From: Pterobdella sp. o SKG-2022
Taxonomy: Eukaryota; Annelida; Clitellata; Hirudinida; Piscicolidae
DNA length: 64,000 nucleotides
Direction: 5' to 3'
NCBI GenBank assembly: GCA_964035795.1
Contig: OZ038326.1
Span: 1,373,061-1,437,060 of the forward strand
Shown: one piece after another, positions 49,233-62,126 of the stretch
Layout of the letters: each line of letters starts with the position of its first letter
How positions within the stretch are numbered: position 1 is the stretch's first letter
The notes under the pieces: generated by a model
Told to the model about the DNA's origin: nothing
Seen by the model: the letters and a program-made list of their open reading frames with translations, nothing else
Databases searched by the model: none
Translations under genes and position numbers: made by a program

Positions 49233-52200
49233 CTTCAAAAAATATTTTTCAAAGCAGACATTAATTTATCTATAGTTTGTTTCTCATGTGTTTTTCTGAA
49301 GTTTATTTCATTTTATTTATACTTGCACGAGATGTAACATTTTTACGAGCTTGCATTGAAAAAAAAAGTCTTAAAAATAATTAATCCTTCAGCTTTGACA
49401 TCTTGTTACCTTTGTGTTGAGAAGTTCACTTGTGGTTAGATGTTTCAGTTCCAATATTTTGTTATAAATAGATTCCATATAAATTGAATAAATTATATTT
49501 TTATAGATTATTTGAGATGTAAATAAACAATTAGAAATTTCCTGATGTCCCATTAAGATTCTCTTTCAAATGTATGATTCTGAAACGCAAGTTCAATGCG
49601 TCTAACTTCATTTACATCTATTTTACGTTGTACCAAAGCTTAATTTGAGAAAAATTAAATTTAAAACTAGCTTGAGAAATGATCTTGATGAGCTTCAGAA
49701 TATTTAAAATTGCTAACTGAACTGTTTTGGTTGAAACTTTATTTATTCAAACCTGATAAGAATATTCAAATTGGAAAAATAAATTTCGAAGTCTATTTAC
49801 GTTCACGAAGCTTTTCACGAGTTGAGTATTATTAAGGAAAGATACAATTATTGGTAGCGTGAGAACAGTTTACTGAAAGCCTCGTGGACGGCTGAAGTGT
49901 TGTCATTTTTAATAATTCTGTAAAAATTCATTGGAATTAGCTTACCTATGTTGTATTCACTTTTTGTTTCCTCATTTTTACATCCTTTTTGAAACTTATT
50001 TTTCAAATTTAATAAATTCATATTTTTGTGTCTATTTTGATGAATTAAAGATATTTTTTTTAATAGAAAAATGATACTGTTTTTTTGAAAATTTTTCAAA
50101 ACAAAATAATTTCTTAATTATGAAAAAAGCAGTAGTTTCAATAAAAAATTTTCTAAAAATACTTTGCATTTTTGTCTATTAACTTCAAAATACTTTTTAA
50201 GCGAAGGGATAATTAGAAGTTATAACGGAGCCATAACAACAACTGATTATAACATACTCCTCAAGGAAAAGTACAAGTTACAAACTCCGCATTTATATTC
50301 AATATTCAAATAATCTTTATAGACTCTTCAACGATAAATTCAATGGTGGCACGAGAAGGTTGCGGTACTCTAAAGCTAAATTACTCCTTACTCTATGAAA
50401 AACTTTAATTTACGTTGTGGTTTTGAGAATATATATTTCATCTTAGGGAGTAGTTTTTGAACAGAAAATATTTTTAGTGTTAAGCTTGTATGAAAATGTA
50501 AGTGGCTTTGTACAAAGTTGTCAACTTTTGGAAGTTTTGCTGAAGCACATGTTTTTTGAGTTACACATTTGTGAATAACCGTGTTTTTTGAATTGCTCGT
50601 ATAATGATATTTTTGTTCGAAACTAAAAAAAATTGTATCTGTGACAGAGAAGATAAAAAGATATTTCAAAAATATATAACTGTTTTGATATAAATTATTT
50701 TTGAAACATAAAATTTTAAAATGGATGAACTGAAGTGTCTGAATAATATATGCTTTACCATTTTTTTCAGGGATCTATAGCGGCCGTTGAGCTAAATAGA
50801 TTCAAATTATTATTAAAATCGCTAAATATAAGTTATTATTTGCATACTATTACTATAAGCACAAAGACACTGACGTTTATTTTGGAGTTTTTTTGTGATT
50901 TCCGTGAGTGGGATGACACTATTATACAGTCTAATGGACTAGTACTTGATAACTTAATTAAATTATATGAAAAATACGTGCAGATTCAAATCAAGTTTTC
51001 GTTTTTTTATGCATAAACTTGCTTGAAACAGCTGAAAAAATTTCAAAACATAATGATATTAATGTAAAACAGATTGCAAAATACATTGGCTTATGAACGT
51101 AGCAGGAGTTTTTTTCAATCAAAATTTTTTGTTTTGTATAAAACGCCATGAACCAACGTGTTTTTGAATTTACATTTGATTTAAAAGTAATTAAAAAATT
51201 TTACCCTCGTATTAAATTTTATGAAACGGTAAACGCTTTCAAGGGTTATAAGTTAGATTTATGATTCAGAAAACTGTAGCTATTAAAAAAGAAATTCTCA
51301 AAGTTGAAGTATAAAGTTGCGGGAAAAAAACCAACCAAAAAAAGCAGGAAAATAACTTGCTTGAGTGTTTAATGCTTCAGTTTTTTATTTATTTTTTATA
51401 ATTTATTCACTGTTTTTGAAGCTTCATAAAAGTAGAACATTTTGATTTTTCTACTTATTGTTTAAGTTTGTGTACAATTCTCACATGAGATTGTGAGATT
51501 TTCATAACGAAAGCTTAGTGTATTCTCTTTAATAAATACTTTGTTTTTTATACAATACAGTGAAACATGTTAAATGTGGAAGATTATCTTGAATAAAGCT
51601 GATGCTTGTGAGGATTTGTATAAAACTGATGCACTTAATTGATTGATGGAACATGTTGCGTTTTTGTAACTCATAGGTTTTTTGAAGAAATACGTTCCAA
51701 TGAAACAGATTTATTTAAAAGTATTAAAAAAAATAAAAATTTCGAAAATAAAAAAAAGAATTTTATTATTCTATAATGATCAATGTTTTTGAATATAATA
51801 GAAAAATTTAAAATTCGAAATTTGAGAAATAAAAGAGCGGATTTTAACATTATATTTGGTTTATATTATAAGTTGCCTTTTATTTGAAACTTGATCTTTA
51901 CACACTCATGTAAGTTTATGTGAAGTTGTGATGTTGTTTCAAAACAGAGGTCATTTGAATTCCTCAGGAATATAGCTTAGTTTTAGGAATTTTTATTGTA
52001 TTTAAAAATCGTACTTTTTTGTTGTATTACGAGACTAAAGTTGTGTCGAGTGGAAATCTTCAAATCTAGCGAATAAAAAATATTATATTCAGCGTTATTT
52101 TTAACTTTTGAGTTTAATAATTGACTTTAAAAATAACAATAGAAACAGAAACATCAATAATAATAACAGTTAAATAAAATATAAAAGCAAAGTAGAATAA

Positions 52201-53818
52201 TAAAAAAAATAAATAAGAACTTTATCAGTCCTTAGTTGAATTGAAAAAACATCGATGATATTATTGTTATTTTTATAATTAAAAAAAAATTCGTATGTGT
52301 AAAAAAGAAACGGAAAGTTGAAGCCAAAATTCTGAGTCTCAAAACGTTTTCAATGTGAGGCTAGCGTGAAATGCCAAAAAATTTTTCTCCAGTTTTTTTT
52401 CAAACTGAAGAAAAATGCTAGCGAGAGAAAAAATTAAGTTAGACGCTAAAAAATGTATTTGATCAAAGTTGATGTTTCAGTTTTGGGGCATTAATGTTTT
52501 GAATAAATTTTAATTTTTTCGGTACTATAAAGAACTTAAAAAATAATTAATTACTTGAATAAAAAGTGAATAGAACGAGAAAACAATGTTTTTGTGAAAA
52601 TTTTATTTTTTTCTTTTTCACCATTAAATAGTTCATTAAAACCAAAGCTGCAACGTTTGAATTCTATAAGAATTTCAAAGTATATTCTCTATCAAGTATT
52701 CGATTCTTTTTTACAAAATATATTTCATTGATCCAGTACGATGTTTTTTTTTCAACTTTGTGAACATGATGGAATAAATAAAACCATCAAGTTATATTCT
52801 ATTTTCAAGTTCCAGCTTAAGTTAATTTGGTCGAAAAATTTCAAGAATTTAAAAAACTAGAGTAAAAGTTAAGCGATGAAGAAAAACATGAGAATAACAT
52901 AAAATAACATAAAGATAACAATAAAAAGACAACTTTAATCTTTTCAAAGATGGAATTCAGAAAAAACAAAATTTTTCTAAAACTTGAATTAAAACTCATT
53001 TTACATGAATTTTCTGTTTTTCAACACATACAGACAAATTTTTCCAGAATCTTCTACAGGAAACAACTGAATATTTCACCAAAATTTATTTTCTTCTGCC
53101 GTTCCATGGTCCCAACGAAAACATTTTTAAGCATTATAAATTGTTATGTATACGTTCGATAAAAAAATAAATTTTTCATTTGGTAAAACCTCGGGTCCAC
53201 TGAAGCTTATATTTGAATAATTTTTTACTCAGAATAAATAGTTTTGCTCACTAGATAGATAATAGTGACGACAAAATACTTATTTAGAAAGGCTTTCTTC
53301 TATATTGAATTCCACGGTTTTATTGCTTTAATATAAGTTGTACCAGGGTGTATAAGCTTTAATATTAATTAATTCACCAATATCCTTTATCAGGTGTCCT
53401 ATCTAAGTGTTTCGAAGAAAATAAAATTTTTTTTTTTAGTTTCTTGTTCATTTCAGCAGAAAAACGACTAAATGCTGTGAATTTTATTAACGTTTTATAA
53501 GGTGTTCGAAGGAGTATTAGCGAGATTAAGTTTGTGTTTAATTAATATGCATAAATTCACTTTATTCAATAAACTTCCGATGTATGAAAGCTTGGTTAAG
53601 TCAGTAAAATGAAATTTATTGTTAAAAACTTAAAAAAAAACGTTTTTAATGCGCTCTAAAAGAAGACTGTATAGAAAAGTTAAAACTAACAATAAAACAC
53701 TTCCTTCATCGTCAATTATTCAACTTAGAACCATTAAAAATATAATATATAAGCTATAAGACTCATGCCAATTGCCGTGTAATACATTGAAATATTAATA
53801 AGATGAAGGGCTGTAATT
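49233..53818. other. AT-rich intergenic DNA between GPCR and neuroligin
   Basis: No supported gene except a possible isolated exon at 50.75 kb, listed separately. A minus-strand AATAAA (complement of 53561-53566) lies about 250 bp beyond the neuroligin stop and may end its transcript. Confidence 0.5.
50770..51016 (+). other. Isolated open frame after an acceptor-like site, unassigned
   Basis: A TTTTTTCAG site is followed by about 81 open codons (GSIAAVELNRFKLLLKSLN ..., FREWDDTIIQSNGLVLDN) to a TAA. The acceptor and mixed composition suggest a real exon, but I do not recognise the sequence and no partner exon was found. Confidence 0.3.
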
Positions 53819-56800
53819 TCAAGTCACTGATGTTTCTTTGGTTTGTCTCAAGGTTGTGACAAATCCTAAGTCTCTATCGACTAAATCATTTCTATTCGTG
53901 TTTGGAACGCTTTTAAAAGCACTACTCTTAGTCGTATTCAAAGAAGAGTTACTGGTAGGGATCGAGTTGGGTGATTTAATGGTAGAGAGGGTGTGGAAGT
54001 GGTTGTAGCTGAGAGGGGAGAAGTGGTGGGAGGAACCCATTGGACTCTCGTTCTTGATGTTGATGAGGATTCCAGTGTTTTTCTCTTGCCTGGTGCCTTG
54101 GTTTGGTTGCTTGGGGAATAATTTGGTAGGTGTTTCATTCTGACATGATTTCAATAAATTAGGTGTGAAATCATTATTAGTTTCTGAATTCAAACGATTA
54201 TCGTGGCTGTTAGGCAAAAAAATGAATGAAGATTCGTCCAAATGAGGCGTGTGACTTCTTTTTTTTTCTTTATTCATTTTATTTTGCTGATTCCCCCGTT
54301 GAACGGAGCATTGCATTCTGGAGTTTTTGGAATTGTCAACATAAACTAGAGTATTAGATGCTGTTTGATAATTCCTATCCACTTTTGAATTTTTAACTTG
54401 GTCTACGTTGTCATTGATAGAATATTCATTACAATAGCAGTTTTTCTTGCAAGAGTGATTTATATTGCACAGTTCTGTGGTTGTTTTATCGTTTTGACTC
54501 GAAGGCTCAATTTTATACTCTCTCAGTTTTCTATTGCATCTAGTTCTGCGACTAATAACCATTGCCTTCCTCAAGCAAACAACACTGAAAATCAACAAAT
54601 TCACCAACAACAAACCGCACCCAATGGCTACTGTGATGGTGAGCGGGAGGTTATCGGCAATGAAGTTGATTGGGGTTGTTGAGTTATAGAAGGTGCTTAG
54701 ATTCGTCATTTTAATGTCTTTGTTTTCTTTTTTATAATTTGAAAAACTGTGAGAATCACTAAAATATTTTTCTTGGTTTGAAAAAGGATTTTTTGAATTT
54801 GGTTTTTTTAGTTCAAACTGTTGTGGATGAGAAAAGTTTGATGAAAGTCCGTGCTCTTTTTTGCCTTTCAACAAAATTTTAACAAATTAATATGAATCAA
54901 AAGGTATAAAAGAATTATCAAAATGTATTCAAAACAGCTCAAAACGTTGAAAATAAAATTTAGAAATCTTTTCATGAGAACCTATTCCATAAATGGAAGC
55001 CGTTTATTCCCCTCCTAAAAGCTTTTATCAAAGCCACAAAAATAACATTCAAAATTACCCATTTCCTTTCCTGTATCCACTACACAAAAACATACTTTTA
55101 GGAATGTTGAAAGTGGTTTGAGGCGTGAAATCTTCATCAAATCGGGTACCGGTGTTTTCAAAGGTTGAGGCATTGTAAAAACGATCGAGCTGGTGATAAG
55201 CTAGGCTTTGCTGGGATTCGATCTTGTGAAGTTTGGGTATGAGGTCCAACCACAAAGCAATTTTGTCGCTTCTGTAAGAATGCTTGAGACTTGGGTGTAA
55301 ATCTGAGAAGGTGGTGTTTGATTTCGATTCTATGTTCTGTTTAAAGCGACTTATATATAAAAGGAGATTAATTTTAAGCCGATGAAAAATTAAAACGTTA
55401 TAAAAAGTTTAGCCAACATTAAAAATAATTAAACTCTTATTCAACACAACATGATCTTTTCCCATAAAACCGACATATGCCACACAAATGGATATATACA
55501 ACTGCAACTCAAAGTGGAGAACTATACATAGCAAAAATAACAGTTCATTCGTAAAAATGACCAGAGCGGCAGTTGGACCGAGTACTTCCGACCCCCCAAA
55601 AAAAAACACTCTACAAGCAGAGCCAGTTCAATTTAAAATAATCCCCTTTAACAGACTCTATAAAACGCACCTAGTTGCAGGTAGGATTGGGACCAAGAGT
55701 CGTACTGGGTCCAATATGGGATGCTGGAAGAGTGCGGGTCGCTTTGTTGGTCTCTCTTGTTAGGGTCTCTGAGTGGTTTATTATTTTTGATATTTTTTTC
55801 GTCAATGTTTCCACTAATGTTCTAGTTTAAGTTATAACATAATTTTCTTTCATGACGTTTTTCTTTTTTTTCATTACACAACTTAAAAAAAAAACAAAAA
55901 AAGTTCGTATACTTGATAATGTGAGTTCAACTTAGTATTATTATTCAGTTAATAAAAATGTTTGATAAAATCGTTTTTTGTTAATAGGCTAGTTTAGTTA
56001 ATTATTTGAAATTGATGTTTTTGGTTTTTCGAAGTTATAAAAACTGATAACTATAAATTTTCTATTAAATCTAAATACCACCTTTAAATTACGCTAAATA
56101 ATTCGAGAGTAAATACAAATTTAAATGGCGTTTCTGATAGCAATATAGAAGGCGATAAGAATGACGAATGGAGCGAAGTTTATCGTCTCAGAAGCTATGA
56201 TAATTTATCAGCAGGAGGTCTGAATATTAAGTAAATTGCGACCATTTGCCAAAATTTATCGCTTTATTTGTTCATATAAAATTTAAAAATTTTAATTTAA
56301 GAGTTTTAAAGACATCGTGTGTACCACTTTTAACGAATGAGTATACACTTATGAAATATAAAGTTACAAAACTATAACTCGAAGGTGTATGGTTTTATAG
56401 ATTAAATTACGAAGGATAGTTGAAAAATACTTAAGATCAATTCTCTAAAAGCATGATTATACGTTGAAAAAGTTGCTATAAAAGTCGAAGTAAGGAACGA
56501 TCTATTACAACGAAGAAGACAAATTCATGATAGGAAGTTATTTATTACAAAATTATGATTCTTCCACATTATTGGTCGATTATTAGCATTTGTTATAGAA
56601 AGCAATTAATTATTTAAATATCAGAAGGAACTGGTTATAAATGGGAAACATTAAAGACGACACCAAACTAATATCCCGCTTTGCTTTTTTCGTGCTGTAC
56701 ATATTTAGAGTCATTTATCAGATGAAATTAACTAGAGAGTAACCATAATAGCTGAGTTATAGCTGAATAAAGCATCAAAAAAAAGAACCTCAATGTAGGT

Positions 56801-59800
56801 CTGTATGTAATGGTAATTAACAATAACAAATTGTAGTGTTATTCACGGGACGATGTTGTTATAGGCAGAGATTTCAATTCTGCAAATAGAATCACGTTTG
56901 TCTTTTATTTTTATAAATTTTTACTTCAGCGAAAGCCTTCAATAGTAACGGCCGTCGCACGATTGCTTTTGTGAGAATAAAATTGTTTGTAATTTAAATT
57001 GTATCGCAAAGGGATATGGGTCATTCTATTAGGGGTCTTCTTTACTACGTGGCCAACTGTAAAGGATTATACTTGAGAATCCTCAATTGATCATTTTTTT
57101 GCTTCTGCTTTCAGGCAAAATTCTTGCGCAATGATGTCGACTTTTGAACTCAATTTGGAGGCAAAAATACTTTTTTCATTATTATTGAGTTTTATCTTTT
57201 GATGTACAGCTGCACCAACAATTGAAAATCTTTTAGAGGCTCACAATAAATAGTTTTTGTATTCTTTCTTGCTTTGAGTGGAATTAAGATGATATCTTTT
57301 TTTAATAAAAAGTTTCTCACTAGATTGACCAACAATTTTTTTTCTATCCTACATTCACTCAAAAGTGAAAATTTATCTTTTTGAAAAATTGTGTTATATT
57401 TTCTTTGGGAAAATAAAAAAATGAAATAACATTCTGAAAAATAAAAATAAAAGTAAAAATAATACAAAAATAAAAAAAAATAATTAAAAAAAGAATAAAA
57501 ATAAAAAATATAAAAACTTGAACGAACCCAGTATGTATAAAATTGCTCCAGTAAGCAATAATAATTTCTGAGAGCTGCCGGTCCTTTAGGCTTTTGGAAC
57601 GATCTCTTTCATATGCCATAAAAGTGGTGCCGAACAGATAATCCATCAAATTTTCTTCTAAGGATGATGAAGAAGAAGATAATGAAGGAAAAGGTGATGA
57701 TGATGATGATGAAGGAAAAGATGATAAAGAAGGCCTACGCAATGCTTTTCGGTGATGAGTGGAATTTTCGAGAAAAGTTTTCGTTTCTTTGTTTTCTAGA
57801 AAATAATTCGCATTGAAAACAAACACGTAAGTTTCCGTGTTTTCTTGAGTTCTTTTCGCAACATTTTCTTCAAGTACATCACTCTTTCTGTTTTTACTCA
57901 CCCTCCTTCTCACCAATTCAACGTTTGGGGCAACTTGTAAAGCATCCCCCAGGAACCCTGCCACGAAATCCTTCATTGTTTGGGGATCTCTATCGGTGAG
58001 GTAGTCATGGTATTGATGGTTGATAACATCGTAAATATTCTGGCGATTGTAGGAGAAAACGTTTTGAATGAATGTACGTAACATTCTTTGGGTCTCTTCT
58101 TTGTTGAGGCCTCTTTTAATTTGTTGCTCGTTCAAATACTTGTATCCTAGAATTCGAGTTTTGAAGTTATTTACGAGAAATTTTATTGTTAAAGTCTAGA
58201 TAAAAGTTTTAGCTAAACTAAGCGAAAAGATAATTGCACGAAAATGTTCCTTTAAGGACTATTAAATTAAGGAATTGTATTAATGTTAGATTTTTTCAAG
58301 TTATCACAAGTAACAATTGAAAAACAATTTATTAAAATAACCTCATGTGATCGCATTGTTTCCATTGCAATAAACTTTATAATTTTGATACAGAGTTTGT
58401 TGAATTATGGGATTTTATAATTTTATAAAACCAATCCAACTAAAAGGAAATGGCGACTGCCAATATAAATGATTAAAAAACAGAAATAAATTATAAATAA
58501 ATAGAATTTAACAAAAAATATTTAAATTATACTCTCAAATCTGCAACGATTTCCAAAAATGAAAAAGTTGAGAAAAATAATTTTTTCGTCACAATCTTCA
58601 TAAGTCGGATCATCTCAAACACGAGAATTGAAGGCACTTGACGGCACATTAAATAAACAGAAAGCAAACACAAAATACAGCATTTAAGTTAAAAGCGCTA
58701 CACTTAAAAAGCAGTTAAAAATAACAAAAAAATCTTTTTAATCAACTTTTTTAACAATTTATTTTTAATTTTGAAAGGAAAAAAAGCATCTTTTGAACAT
58801 CCTTGAACTGTTTTATACTTGTTCAAAAAGGTTAACACAAGATGAAAACGTTAAATCTAAAATCAAAGAAAGGTTCAAAGCAGTTCAAGGCCAATTCCCT
58901 ATTCATACCATCATTTTGATGTGCAACAATGCAAAAAGTCACCAAACATCAAGATCTTCACTAGATTACAAAGGTGCAAAGCTTTCTTACTTTTTTTTTT
59001 ATCGTGGTAAGCTAAATAAAGTTATCCTCGAAACAATATGCACTGAACGTGAACTTGTGAGCTTTCAATATAACAATTAGTGCTTCTAAGGCTTATACTT
59101 TTTTTGGTGCCAAAAAGGATGTAAAAAAAACAAACGATAAAACTAAAGATAACAATAAGCAAAATTGTTTTCAAAATATACTACCAATATAAATTTTAAA
59201 AAAACTAAAGAAAAATGAAAAAAAAATAATATAACTAAAAAAGTGAAGCTAATAAAAAACAAAAAAAAAACAACAAAATAACAAAATAAAACCTTCATGC
59301 TTGCTGATGCCGGTGAGGAGGCTAGGGTAAGAGTGGGGAGTGTTGTGGCAGCAGAAGTCCTTGATGAGACTCAAAGGCTCTTGGGGTAGCATGCTTCTTT
59401 TGTCGATCGTGGGCCCAAAGCTCGAAAGGTATCTGGGGAAATCATAGTGTTAGCATAGGTGTCATGTTTTTTACCACACAATTGTTTAGGTTATTGTAAT
59501 TATTAAGTTCAACATAAATTTTCTAGTTAAGATTATTATTGAAGCGAAGATCATTGCTGTAAACTTATATAATTGTATATGAAAAGGAAGAAAAATAAAA
59601 ATTTTTGTTTTTTTCCATGAAATTGTATCAAGCTAGTCCAATTTACCAGCTTATGTTGTGCTGTTATTGTTGTTGTAGTTAAATACGATAGTCTCTGTAA
59701 TACAAGTCGAGTATCAAATTGCCATGAATAAATAATACATGAAGAATTACAAAATGTTTTAAATTTACAATCTTTTCTACTTTATATTACTTTATTGTTT

Positions 59801-62126
59801 TTTCAATCGATGTTATACTTCATTTTACCTCTGTAATACAGTATGAAATAGATAAACGTGTTTTAAAAGTGAATATATATTAATAAGTTTTATTTTTTTT
59901 GGAATCATGATTAAAAAAAATAATCTAAAAAACTATTATGAAAATTTAACATAAGTTACTTATTAAACAAAAAGCCATTACGTCATCATGCTGATCATTA
60001 AAATAGGCTTTGTTTTTTGCCAAACATTCAAATTCATGAATACAATCTCAAACAATGTTAGAATTTCCACACATGACTAGAGCTATTATTTCACAAAAAG
60101 TACTTGTAATAGGGCATCTTAATCTTAATTAAATCCTTCCAGTGTAGTTTTTTGAGGCAGGCGGTCACTTGCTCACTGGAGGACCAATACTGAGAACAGT
60201 TGCATCTGATGGTTTTGGTGGTCCATGTTGTTTATAATACTTGATGGAGTTCATATTAAATTCCCGAAATATACTTTCAAAATTTATATTAAAATTTTTT
60301 AAAAATTAAAAAAAAATAAAATTGAAAAAGTTATCAGTTTGAAATTTAAAAACTTCTATGTGAAAATCTCTTGAATATTTATGACAGATTATGTCCAAAG
60401 AATTGAATAACAATACTTTGAAAGAAAGCAGAACTCAAAATTTTTGAAATCCCATCAATTAAAATATATATTTAAAGACATTTATAAAATAACATTTGTT
60501 ATTCTATTTTCTTTTTTTCAAAAATTTAAACTGCATTTAATATTAAAATAGGTTCTCAAAGAAGATATTTTCATTTATCAGTTTTATACACAAAGCGGAT
60601 AATCCTAATATCTTGTTTATAATTACAACTGGGTTAAACAGAAATATAAAACAGCTCAGCTTGTATTAGTTTTACCACTGCTACTTTTCCAAATGTATTA
60701 CTATTGATTCTGTTGTTATCACTGGTTTTTGTACTACTACGGCTGCTATTAACAACACCAAGGTAACAGTAAAATAGCTACAACTTATACAGAAATAAGA
60801 ATAAAAACGACAATAAAAATAACAATATCCTTTTTAAACCTCTGTGAGAAGTGCAGAGTGGTGGTGAGAGGATGCCGGTCTATGGACCAGGGACTCAGTA
60901 CTGACCCTTCTTGAAGCACCACCCTTTTAAAAAGGTTCGAGCCTGTCGTGAGATGGGTTAGTGATGAAGTTTTGATGGGCTGCCGATGAGGTAGTGGAAA
61001 GGTTGGTTATGGGGTTGTGGAGGAAGATGGTGGGTAGACATGCGGGGCTTGGAAATTTGGGTTTAATATGAAAATAATAGTTGTTGTGTAAAATTTTTTG
61101 ATTCTTGATGACCAATTAATCCTTCAAAAATTTCATTCAGAGGTGAACGCGTGTAGCTCTGAGAGCAGCTCACTACAAAAACTTATCTTTCATGAACTCA
61201 TTTTTGTAGATGAATTAAAGATACAATTTTCAAAAAAATGTTGGAAAATCTTTAAACGTTTTTGTCATGTGATAACAAAATTTTATGAAATCTTTTTAAA
61301 AAAATGAAATTTCAATAACGAAAATTGGTGAAAAATTATAATTGATCCGAATTAAATTTTGAATGACAGCATTAAAAGTTAATGAAAACCATCAAGGTTT
61401 TACAAAAATATCTTTCAAAAACTGGTAATTTCTCTAAAAATCGAAGTACCAATCAAACTCAAACAAAATCAAATTTTCACAAAAATTAAAACATTTTCAA
61501 AGTTGATCATTGAAATCAGATTCATCATTGCATGTATTGGGGTGTAAGAACTTTATTTTCATAACACTATGATGATTTCCGTAACTTCACTGTATTAGAT
61601 GTATTTTATAGTATAGTGTACCTTCCACCAACAGTAACACCCTTCCCCACTAACACACCCACATCACCACTTGAAATGTCATTCAAACCTTCCACCACAT
61701 TTCACCCTCCACCACCTCCTACCTTCACTACCCATGATTTTCCACCTTTCCCCATCAAACCTTTAGTGACAGGTGAGATCATGAGAATGTTGGTCATTGA
61801 AGCGCCGTACTCGTGCCCCAGAATCGTCACCTCAGAAGGTCGCCCTCCAAAGTTCTATAGCAGTTTCAAAAATTTTCAAATATTAATTTATAGTGATGCA
61901 TTTCAGATGTTTACCATATTGCTATATAAATTGACGTGAATTTCTTTATCAGTATATGAACAGTATTTACATAAAAATTATTTTCTTTTCCATCAATATA
62001 GACTTTTCTGCATCTAGTCATTAGATAGGCCTACATGTATATTAGCCTTGATCCAATGGAGGGCAGCTGCCTGGTCTAGAAGGGCATAATTGCCCGAAGC
62101 ATCACTGTCCTTTGTGCTCAAAAATC
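53819..62126 (-). CDS. Neuroligin, C-terminal 815 residues (8 exons; 5' end not found)
   Basis: Exons 62035-62126, 61761-61854, 60840-60942, 60104-60205, 59293-59432, 57528-58146, 55096-55349 and 53819-54864; every junction keeps codon phase. In order: FLSTKDSDASGNYALLDQAA, NFGGRPSEVTILGHEYGAS, LFKRVVLQEGSVLSPW, CNCSQYWSSSEQVTACL, FGPTIDKRSMLPQ and LLTGISKHEG joined to YKYLNEQQIKRGL, AYWSNFIHTG, then YRSDKIALWLDLIPKLHK, a juxtamembrane stalk, a transmembrane helix (about 54572-54640, VAIGCGLLLVNLLIF) and a cytoplasmic tail of roughly 250 residues. This is the cholinesterase-like postsynaptic adhesion protein that binds neurexin. The nucleophile elbow GHEYG lacks the catalytic serine, as in neuroligins. 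Oddities: a Ser-rich insert (57650-57790), a short loop after HTG, and no hydrophobic PDZ-binding C terminus (it ends SVT). Confidence 0.94.
54572..54640 (-). other. Transmembrane segment of neuroligin
   Basis: About 23 hydrophobic residues (ITVAIGCGLLLVNLLIFSVV and CL) flanked by a sequon-bearing stalk (NLSTFYNSTTP) outside and basic RKAMVISRRTRC inside. This is the type-I orientation and position expected for neuroligin. Confidence 0.9.
58793..59080 (+). other. Plus-strand ORF inside a neuroligin intron, unassigned
   Basis: 95 codons containing LTQDENVKSKIKERFKAVQG and TIILMCNNAKSHQTSRSS, lying antisense in the intron between the 59.29 kb and 58.15 kb neuroligin exons. Composition is less biased than most ORFs here. 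It might be a transposon remnant; I recognise no domain. Confidence 0.3.

Noticed and set aside
54398..54682. 94-codon plus ORF
   Set aside because: Antisense shadow of the neuroligin transmembrane exon.
55055..55095. Neuroligin exon running on to 55055
   Set aside because: The GTATGT donor at 55095 is strong and the only one in phase with the transmembrane exon.
56088..56235. Plus-strand 48-codon frame containing NDEWSEVYRLRSYDN
   Set aside because: Coding-like by eye but short, with no splice partner or recognisable family; it lies in a neuroligin intron.
61616..61939. 107-codon Pro/Thr-rich plus ORF
   Set aside because: It is antisense to a neuroligin exon (61761-61854) and its intron.
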